64,000 nucleotides of DNA from Hydractinia symbiolongicarpus. Its lineage: Eukaryota; Cnidaria; Hydrozoa; Anthoathecata; Hydractiniidae. The stretch covers positions 31,987,501-32,051,500 of the forward strand of contig NC_079880.1 of assembly GCF_029227915.1 (NCBI RefSeq), read 5' to 3'. Positions 21,287 to 26,964 of the stretch are shown here, one piece after another. The notes under the pieces are model-generated. The model saw nothing but the letters and a program-made list of their open reading frames with translations. It was not told the DNA's origin and made no database searches. A program made the position numbers and the translations under genes. Every line of letters begins with the position of its first letter. Positions within the stretch are counted from its first letter, which is position 1.

Positions 21287-21311
21287 TATGTTACATGTGT
21301 CATGTAACATA
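21287..21311. terminator. Hairpin between convergent genes
   Basis: A perfect 11-bp stem, TATGTTACATG / CATGTAACATA, with a 3-nt loop sits in the 56-bp gap between the 141-aa gene (plus) and the 425-aa gene (minus). It shares the TGTTAC/GTAACA core with the hairpins at 19271, 25336 and 26691. As a palindrome it could serve both genes. Confidence 0.6.
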
Positions 21312-21324
21312 TAATACATATCCG

Positions 21325-22602
21325 CTAACGCTTTGTCACCATGTAGGTGTATATCAGACCTCCGATTCCAACTATCAAAGCCCACAGGTTTTGACTCAAC
21401 CAACCGACGGCTTCCTTTGCTCTATTTAGGATCCACGATACGATGGATCCAATTATACCCGGTAGGGACGCGGCTGCGGCACCGGCTAATCTACCCAGGA
21501 GAGATCCTAGCGCGCTCAGCTTGTTCTTTATCCATTCCCTCGCACCGCCCTCGGTTTTTTCATGATTTTTTGTATTATCGGTGGATGACCCCCCACCTCC
21601 GGGCGTCAAAGTTTCAACCAAAAGTCCGATAACCATCCCGAATGCCGTTAGTACACTGACAACGGTGATACCCTGCTCACGGAATAGCGTTCGTATCTTT
21701 TCACCCAATGTAGTTTCTTTGTCAAGTACTTTGGTAATCGTCTCCCTGATGCTTTTTATTTGACTGTTAAGTTTACCTTTGAGAATATCGATAATCTCTT
21801 GCCGGCCTTTCAACTCATTTTGCAAACCTTTCAACCTTTCTTTCGCTTCATTTTGTTGTTCCTCGGTCATATTTGGTGTGTTTACCATCTCTTCCAACTT
21901 GTTTTTTTCTCTGTCAATATGCTGTTCGAGCTGAACCTTTTTTGCAACTTCATCCTGAAGACTTCCTCTTATGTTTCTCAATGATCTATCCAATCCTAGC
22001 AATTCACGCATAGGATATTCAAATAGATCACCGGTCTGGGTTGCTTCATGGTCTACAGATTGTTTGACCAATGAAATTAAATCTTCCGTACTGTTTACCA
22101 CATCCCCGGATATAGCTTCTAATTCTACATCACTTGCTGTTGTTATTTTAGATGACGAGGGTAATTCTTCTTGTATTTTGTTTAGCTTAGCAGCTTGTCG
22201 GGCTGTAATCTTACCTTTTGGTATGTCAAAGCCTAAATTACGCAGCCTTCTCTTGCCTAATATATCTGATATAGTACCGGTGGCCCTTAGTCTTCCATTG
22301 TTTGTCAAAGGTTCGTTTTTATCTCTGTAGTATAATTCACCATCCTTAATTTCAAAAAGGTCTGTATGTAGCACCTCAGGTTTTGACAGGGATCCTTCAG
22401 ATAATCTATCATACAACACATCAACCATTTCCCGCAAAACTCTGGTACGTTGAGTGGAGCCTCCTCCGAATGATGTCTCCTTTTCATCAGGTGTGTGTAT
22501 CTGTACCCGTGTGCGTTCCTTCGGTACCAGGGGCGTGGAGTCATCGGTACCCTCGTCGGGTTGACCATGGTCACCAAACGGATCAATATCAATGTCCGCC
22601 AT
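21325..22602 (-). CDS. 425-aa coiled-coil/membrane-active protein
   Basis: The N-terminal ~200 residues are soluble and polar. Residues of about 215-305 are strongly charged and helical, likely a coiled coil. LFREQGITVVSVLTAFGMVIGLLVETL (about 306-332) is a hydrophobic helix, followed by a GGGG linker and acidic stretch. About 355-400 is a long amphipathic Ala/Leu/Ile region (WIKNKLSALGSLLGRLAG, ASLPGIIGSIVSWILNRAKE) and the end is another membrane helix (NLWALIVGIGGLIYTYMV). I recall this C-terminal arrangement from many cnidarian and other invertebrate Polinton-like ORFs. A membrane-disrupting or fusion-like role is conceivable but unproven. Transcribed divergently from the 161-aa gene. Confidence 0.8.
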   Translation of the reverse strand: MADIDIDPFGDHGQPDEGTDDSTPLVPKERTRVQIHTPDEKETSFGGGSTQRTRVLREMVDVLYDRLSEGSLSKPEVLHTDLFEIKDGELYYRDKNEPLTNNGRLRATGTISDILGKRRLRNLGFDIPKGKITARQAAKLNKIQEELPSSSKITTASDVELEAISGDVVNSTEDLISLVKQSVDHEATQTGDLFEYPMRELLGLDRSLRNIRGSLQDEVAKKVQLEQHIDREKNKLEEMVNTPNMTEEQQNEAKERLKGLQNELKGRQEIIDILKGKLNSQIKSIRETITKVLDKETTLGEKIRTLFREQGITVVSVLTAFGMVIGLLVETLTPGGGGSSTDNTKNHEKTEGGAREWIKNKLSALGSLLGRLAGAAAASLPGIIGSIVSWILNRAKEAVGWLSQNLWALIVGIGGLIYTYMVTKR

Positions 22603-22646
22603 TATTTTATTTATTTAGAGGATAGTTTTTTCCTAATATAATAGAA
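22603..22646. promoter_or_regulatory. Divergent 44-bp promoter region
   Basis: The start codons of the 425-aa (minus) and 161-aa (plus) genes are 44 bases apart. CTAATATAATA at 22633-22643 matches exactly the 11-mer before the minor capsid gene. TTTATTTATTTA lies on the minus-gene side. Confidence 0.5.
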
Positions 22647-23132
22647 ATGGCAGAGAGTTCTAGTACCAGAGAAGAAGTGTTTAAAACGGATATATCCAAT
22701 TCCCAACTTGAGGAGCTGGTGAAATTACGAGGTAAGTTCCAAGACAGGACACACGAACACGGAGGATCTCTGATCATATGGTCGATTCTGGAGGGATTAT
22801 CCGGAACCGCAGCCATTACCGGCTCGATAGCGACCGCGGTGACCATTATTAGAAATTTGGGCGGTACCCATGGAAATTACATGCGGAATTCGGGTATGTG
22901 TCTATTGGGCTCGGCTTCCTATGCGGTTACCGCCCAATATGTTAGGACATATCGGGAGAAACTTATCAAATTAAGAGCCGCATATCGCGTTGTACAAAAT
23001 GCCATCGATGTTTTCGATAAAACGCTACTCTGGCACACTCGGATCTGTAGAGCCGATTTTGAGAATTTGTGTGATACGTATCATAGAACTCTCAAGGATC
23101 TGGATAAACTGGATATAGGTTATTTAGAGTAA
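22647..23132 (+). CDS. 161-aa hydrophobic accessory protein, paralogue A
   Basis: The layout matches the next gene: a short polar N-terminus, then SNSQLEELVKLRGKFQDR, a hydrophobic middle (SILEGLSGTAAITGSIATAVTII), a YREKLIKLRAAYRVVQNAIDVFDKTL helix and a polar C-terminus. The shared pattern S-QL-EL-KLR-KF ... YR-KL-K ... A-I-VF shows that the two genes are tandem paralogues. The family, with an Ala/Gly-rich membrane-like centre between helical arms, is widespread in cnidarian Polinton-like ORFs as I recall. Function unknown; a pore-forming or membrane role is possible. Confidence 0.75.
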   Translation: MAESSSTREEVFKTDISNSQLEELVKLRGKFQDRTHEHGGSLIIWSILEGLSGTAAITGSIATAVTIIRNLGGTHGNYMRNSGMCLLGSASYAVTAQYVRTYREKLIKLRAAYRVVQNAIDVFDKTLLWHTRICRADFENLCDTYHRTLKDLDKLDIGYLE

Positions 23133-23159
23133 AGTTTTTTTCTTTGTAGTAACCACACA

Positions 23160-23747
23160 ATGGCAGAGATTTATCCGAAGCTACCCACGGCTCCCGAGTA
23201 TTCGAGCGAGCAGGACAAGTTTAATACTAATACCGTGAACTCTCAACTTGGGGAGCTTAGAAAATTACGTGATAAGTTCAATACAAAATATGAGAAATAT
23301 AACAAGACGCTGCACAGACTGGTGCTTTTAAATGCCAGCGCCACGGCCCTAACCGTCGCTTCGGGCATAGGTTCGGTGGTAACCGGTGCCACGCTCATCG
23401 GAATCCCCGCTTCCGTGGGATTGGGAGCCGTAGCACTGTCCGGAACCATTTTCACGGGCTCCGTCATGGCCCTGATTAAAAGATATCGGAGCAAACTTGA
23501 CAAGGTCATGAAATTATATGATGTTGCGACGTCCGCCATCGCCGTGTTTGAAAACTCCGTCTCGCGGGCTCTGAATAATGACGACATTAGTCACATTGAA
23601 TTTCAAACCCTGAGCGGTATATACTACGAAGCTCTGGACAAGATGACGAAAACCGACAGAAAGATGGAGAGCGAAACTCGCAACCAGTTTGAAAAAAGTC
23701 TAATGGACCAGGTTCAAAGCCTCAGAAGGACCGTAAATCAAGGTTAG
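23160..23747 (+). CDS. 195-aa hydrophobic accessory protein, paralogue B
   Basis: Starts MAEIYPKLPTAPEY. Residues of about 28-45 are SQLGELRKLRDKFNTKYE; about 55-100 are long Ala/Gly/Val-rich hydrophobic segments (TALTVASGIGSVVTGATLIG, SVGLGAVALSGTIFTGSVMAL). RYRSKLDKVMKLYDVATSAIAVF and SRALNNDDISHIEFQTLSGIYYEALDK follow. It begins 27 bases after paralogue A. It is closer than paralogue A to the common cnidarian family. No enzymatic motif. Likely two membrane-spanning or membrane-inserting helices flanked by helical bundles. Function unknown. Confidence 0.78.
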   Translation: MAEIYPKLPTAPEYSSEQDKFNTNTVNSQLGELRKLRDKFNTKYEKYNKTLHRLVLLNASATALTVASGIGSVVTGATLIGIPASVGLGAVALSGTIFTGSVMALIKRYRSKLDKVMKLYDVATSAIAVFENSVSRALNNDDISHIEFQTLSGIYYEALDKMTKTDRKMESETRNQFEKSLMDQVQSLRRTVNQG

Positions 23748-23939
23748 TGATGTGCGCATGTACACCGCTCGCATATTTCGTGTGGTACGATAAAAATTAA
23801 TATTAAGGCGGTTTGTGACATTATGCGGCGCGATCGTCCCCCCAAGACTGAGCCATAGCGGCCCTATCTGCCGACCGCCCCGCGCGATCCTCGGCACAAT
23901 CATCTTTACCAGAAACAGGTAAAGATATCGCCCCCTTTT
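23748..23939. other. Intergenic gap between convergent genes with hairpin
   Basis: This 192-bp gap separates paralogue B (plus) from the integrase gene (minus). I see no ORF of note. It contains a GC-rich stretch and at 23902-23926 the inverted repeat ATCTTTACC ... GGTAAAGAT with a 7-nt loop, placed like the other end-of-gene hairpins but with a different core. Confidence 0.55.
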
Positions 23940-24923
23940 TCACCAACCTTGCACATAATCAGGAGGTAATTCTGTATCTTCAGGTATTAACATCAATTCC
24001 TCTTTTACAAAAGCCCGTCCGGGTCCGTCTTGAACATAGTACATTACACGGTTACCAGGTTGCGCTATTACCTCACGCAATCTATATGTGTTTTTCGACC
24101 ATATTCTATCGGTTGCCCGTCTCCGCCCATCATCATGCTCTTCACCAGGTTGTAGTAGATATCTATACAGGCCATCTTTAGGTAATTCTACTTCAGGTGG
24201 ATAGCTCTCTTGATTAACCAGAGGCACCTCTTTCATTATAATAGCATCTTTCGGCTTCATATCAATCATCTGCGTCTTTGTATCGTTTAGCCTATCAATC
24301 AGTTTATACAGATGCTTAACCCATGTAGATGATACCTTTTCCGAATCATTCAGTTCTTGAGCATCTTGTATTTTGAATAAATTTTCCGCAAGTATCTTGT
24401 TCAACGCCTCAACAAAAGCTGTGTGTGTATGCTTATATTTTGTAGTCGCCCTTTTAATTTCAACCTTATGCTTCTCCAACAGCTTTGTCACATCTGCTTT
24501 GAATTCTGAACCGTTATCACATTGGAAAGTTTTCGGATAAGTTAATGGTCCTGCCTTGTAGATGTCCTCAATCATAGCGGCAACCTCTTTGGCTTTCTTA
24601 GTCCTCAAAGGTCGGGCTACTTTGTATCTGGAAGCAGCATCGATTCCCGACAAAATGTACTTATATTTATTACCATACAGTATGTCACCGGGCATGTACA
24701 ATAAATCGAATTGATGTAAATCATTAGGGGTGGTAACTTCATAATGTGGTCTTTCAACATGTTTTGGAGCGGGTAAATGTACTTGCCAAAATGCTTGTTT
24801 TGATAGCCACTTCTTAACCTCCTTTGGCCTGAAACCGAATCCTCTTAAGCTCTGAACAGCCTTTTGTCCTTTCCATAAATTTTGAGGTTGATAGTAAGTC
24901 TCTTGAAGTTTAGAGTTTGACAT
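23940..24923 (-). CDS. INT: Polinton integrase (retroviral-type DDE)
   Basis: The 327-aa product carries an rve catalytic core with the acidic triad D73 (LHQFDLLYM), D136 (FQCDNGSEF) and E172 (AFVEALNKILAE). The D136-E172 spacing is 35 residues, the classical DD35E form. The N-terminal part contains a helical, basic stretch VKKWLSKQAFWQVHLP, and the C-terminal part (DRIWSKNTYRLREVIAQ ... ELMLIP) looks like an SH3/chromo-like beta domain. It should catalyse insertion of the linear element with a 6-bp staggered cut, consistent with TACATG on both sides. All catalytic residues are present. Transcribed divergently from the SAP gene. Confidence 0.95.
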   Translation of the reverse strand: MSNSKLQETYYQPQNLWKGQKAVQSLRGFGFRPKEVKKWLSKQAFWQVHLPAPKHVERPHYEVTTPNDLHQFDLLYMPGDILYGNKYKYILSGIDAASRYKVARPLRTKKAKEVAAMIEDIYKAGPLTYPKTFQCDNGSEFKADVTKLLEKHKVEIKRATTKYKHTHTAFVEALNKILAENLFKIQDAQELNDSEKVSSTWVKHLYKLIDRLNDTKTQMIDMKPKDAIIMKEVPLVNQESYPPEVELPKDGLYRYLLQPGEEHDDGRRRATDRIWSKNTYRLREVIAQPGNRVMYYVQDGPGRAFVKEELMLIPEDTELPPDYVQGW

Positions 24924-25017
24924 GTTTTATTTATGCACACCTTTATTTATCTCCTTTTTGTTATGATGTGTTACGATAAAAGTGCTTAAAGTTTTTATAT
25001 TTATTATATATATTAAG
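24924..25017. promoter_or_regulatory. Divergent 94-bp promoter region (integrase / SAP gene)
   Basis: AT-rich gap with TTTATATTTATTATATATATTAAG ahead of the SAP gene, containing several TATA-like elements. TATATTAAGATG (25009-25020), including the ATG, is identical to the sequence at the ATPase start (18649-18660). This ATG rather than the upstream in-frame one at 24982 is taken as the start of the SAP gene. Confidence 0.45.
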
Positions 25018-25314
25018 ATGTCAGACATGAATACCGATACCGATCTACATTGCGATTCCACCGTACCCGAATACAAATTGATGAAACTGAGAGAGTTGCG
25101 AGAGGTTGCTAAATCCCGCGGAATTAAGTATATCGTGGGTATGAGAAAGGCTAAACTGGTTGAGGTGATTGAGAAGAATGATCTCGACCCATCCTACACC
25201 ATCGATCTGGATACCAAGAAGGAATGGTATGGATACTGTTCAAGGTGGAGGTCGAAAAACAGGGAGGCATATCTAAAAGCTCAAAAACGTTATAACGACA
25301 AAAGATCCAAGTGA
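25018..25314 (+). CDS. SAP-like DNA-binding small protein
   Basis: The 98-aa product starts MSDMNTDTDLHCDST. Residues of about 20-53 (YKLMKLRELREVAKSRGIKYIVGMRKAKLVEVIEKND) fit a SAP-type helix-extended loop-helix, with the LxxLRxxAxxxGI and KxxLVExI pattern. A basic tail (WRSKNREAYLKAQKRYNDKRSK) follows. SAP motifs bind AT-rich DNA. The same motif type opens the RING protein and the polymerase, so one domain family is used three times in this element. A start at 24982 would add 12 hydrophobic residues and is less likely. A hairpin follows the stop. Confidence 0.75.
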   Translation: MSDMNTDTDLHCDSTVPEYKLMKLRELREVAKSRGIKYIVGMRKAKLVEVIEKNDLDPSYTIDLDTKKEWYGYCSRWRSKNREAYLKAQKRYNDKRSK

Positions 25315-25335
25315 TTGAACAACCCTTTTTTTTTT

Positions 25336-25359
25336 TTTGTTACTCAGACGAGTAACAAA
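25336..25359 (+). terminator. Hairpin after the SAP gene
   Basis: A perfect 10-bp stem, TTTGTTACTC / GAGTAACAAA, with a 4-nt loop AGAC, preceded by a run of T, starts 22 bases after the SAP gene stop. It is nearly identical to the hairpin after the RING gene (26691-26714). Confidence 0.65.
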
Positions 25360-26000
25360 TGTTGGTGGGTGGGTACCCATGGTCTAACCGGTCACGACCC
25401 TCTAGGTAATGGTGGGTGGGTACCCATGGTCTAACCGGTCATGGCCCTCAAGGTGCTGGTGGGTGGGTACCCATGGTCTAACCGGTCACGACCCTCAAGG
25501 TGTTGGTGGGTGGGTACCCATGGTCTAACCGGTCACGACCCTCTAGGTGTTGGTGGGTGGGTACCCATGGTCTAACCGGTCACGACCCTCTAGGTGTTGG
25601 TGGGTGGGTACCCATGGTCTAACCGGTCATGGCCCTCAAGGTGTTGGTGGGTGGGTACCCATGGTCTAACCGGTCACGACCCTAAAGGTGTTGGTGGGTG
25701 GGTACCCATGGTCTAACCGGTCACGACCCTCTAGGTGTTGGTGGGTGGGTACCCATGGTCTAACCGGTCATGGCCCTCAAGGTGCTGGTGGGTGGGTACC
25801 CATGGTCTAACCGGTCACGACCCTCTAGGTGTTGGTGGGTGGGTACCCATGGTCTAACCGGTCATGGCCCTCAAGGTACTGGTGGGTGGGTACCTATGGT
25901 CTAACCGGTCACGACCCTCTAGGTGTTGGTGGGTGGGTACCCATGGTCTAACCGGTCATGGCCCTCAAGGTGCTGGTGGGTGGGTACCCATGGTCTATCG
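25360..26000 (+). repeat. 47-bp minisatellite, 14 units
   Basis: The anchor TACCCATGGTCTAACCGG recurs every 47 bp, beginning at 25374 and continuing to 25985 (14 anchors; the 12th reads TACCTATGG and the last diverges after GGTCTA). Each unit contains GGTGGGTGGGTACCC and CCGGTCACGACCCTC or its TCATGGCCCTC variant. The short plus-strand frame 25864-26112 is an artefact of the repeat. A single related unit occurs at about 26722-26762, upstream of the polymerase gene. Confidence 0.93.
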
Positions 26001-26142
26001 ATGTATGTGTGTTTTAGCGTGTTTTTACTACAATTTTAGCATGGTGGGGCAACCACAAACTAGGACACTCATTACACTCCAACACGGCTTACGATTTATA
26101 AAACCATCTTAAAGATTACAAAATCGTATATCACAACCAAGC
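25985..26142 (+). promoter_or_regulatory. Upstream region of the SAP-RING gene (duplicated promoter, copy 1)
   Basis: From GGGTACCCATGG through ATCGATGTATGT, AGCATGGTGG, TAGGACACTC, CTCCAACACGG, TTACGATTTATAAAA and AAAATCGTATATCA, this region matches 26742-26910 upstream of the polymerase gene, in the same order. TTTATAAAA near 26095 is a good TATA box, about 45 bases before the ATG. The shared region points to common regulation of the two genes. Confidence 0.72.
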
Positions 26143-26667
26143 ATGTCTTCAGGAATCGTTCTCGATTTGATACACAGTAGAGAATATATTGATGACTTTG
26201 ATCTTTTCACGGTCCCTGATTTAAGAGCCCGAGCGAGGTACCTTGGCCTACGTGGATACTCGCGGCTCAGAAGGGCTGAGCTTATCGAATTGTTGTTATC
26301 AACAGTACCCGCAAGATATCCCGATATGACTTTGCCGCTCGTCCTAGGGATGCTGGATCTCGAAGTGACCGAATTTTCAGGACCCGTGATGAGACCAAAT
26401 GTATCAGTGCCAAGACCGGTACCAGCACCGATTAGACCGGTACCGGCACGGGTTGAGGTTGATGATGAGGACGACGCGGACGATGGTATTGATGAAGATG
26501 ATAGATGTATCATTTGTCTTTCTAAACGAAAGACTGCCACCATTGTTCATGGTAGAACAGGGCATTTTTGCTGCTGTTTATCGTGCGCATATAAATTGGA
26601 GAAGAGGGGGGATAAATGCCCTATATGTCGCGCATCAATAGATCTTGTCATTAGACAATATATTTGA
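26143..26667 (+). CDS. SAP-RING protein, MDM2-like RING E3 ligase candidate
   Basis: The 174-aa product has three parts. Residues of about 22-53 (TVPDLRARARYLGLRGYSRL ...) are a SAP-like motif nearly identical to that of the polymerase (GLRGYSRLR.A.LIELL). About 88-104 is a Pro-rich linker (VPRPVPAPIRPVPA), then an acidic stretch. Residues 122-163 form a RING: CIIC, IVHGRTGH, CxxC and CPIC. The VHGxTGH placement of two histidines is the C2H2C4 signature of MDM2/MDM4 RINGs, and the chain ends a few residues after the last CxxC in a hydrophobic tail with Tyr, as MDM2 does. Expected activity is E3 ubiquitin ligation, perhaps on DNA-associated targets. Substrate unknown. Confidence 0.87.
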   Translation: MSSGIVLDLIHSREYIDDFDLFTVPDLRARARYLGLRGYSRLRRAELIELLLSTVPARYPDMTLPLVLGMLDLEVTEFSGPVMRPNVSVPRPVPAPIRPVPARVEVDDEDDADDGIDEDDRCIICLSKRKTATIVHGRTGHFCCCLSCAYKLEKRGDKCPICRASIDLVIRQYI

Positions 26668-26690
26668 GGGGTCGGATTGTTAGGGCATTT

Positions 26691-26714
26691 TTTGTTACTC
26701 GGACGGGTAACAAA
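26691..26714 (+). terminator. Hairpin after the SAP-RING gene
   Basis: Stem TTTGTTACTC / GGGTAACAAA (one G-T pair) with loop GGAC, starting 24 bases after the stop codon. It is a near copy of the hairpin at 25336-25359. Confidence 0.62.
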
Positions 26715-26721
26715 TGTGATT

Positions 26722-26964
26722 CACGACCCTCGAGGTGCCAATGGGTGGGTACCCATGGTGTATCGATGTATGTATCACAAAGCGTGTTTTACTACAATTT
26801 AGCATGGTGGTTGCCCCACAAAGTAGGACACTCGCGACCCTCCAACACGGTTTACGATTTATAAAAATGGCTTAAAGATTACAAAATCGTATATCATAGC
26901 CAAGCATTACATCAACAGTTGATTATATAAAACCATCTTAAAGGTTCAAAATCGTATATCAAAC
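26722..26964 (+). promoter_or_regulatory. Upstream region of the polymerase gene (duplicated promoter, copy 2)
   Basis: Contains a solitary minisatellite-like unit (GGGTGGGTACCCATGG), then the same ordered blocks as 25985-26142: AGCATGGTGG, TAGGACACTC, CTCCAACACGG, TTACGATTTATAAAA, and TTACAAAATCGTATATCA. A third partial copy follows at about 26920-26960 (TTATATAAAACCATCTTAAAGG, AAAATCGTATATCA), ending at the ATG. Two TATA-like boxes are thus stacked before the gene. Confidence 0.7.

Noticed and set aside
24982-25017. Upstream ATG of the SAP gene adding a hydrophobic N-terminus
   Set aside because: The extra 12 residues are encoded by the AT-rich promoter-like stretch. The ATG at 25018 has the same context as the ATPase start.
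25864-26112. 82-aa ORF over the 47-bp repeats
   Set aside because: 47 is not a multiple of three and the frame only survives across two units. It is a repeat artefact.
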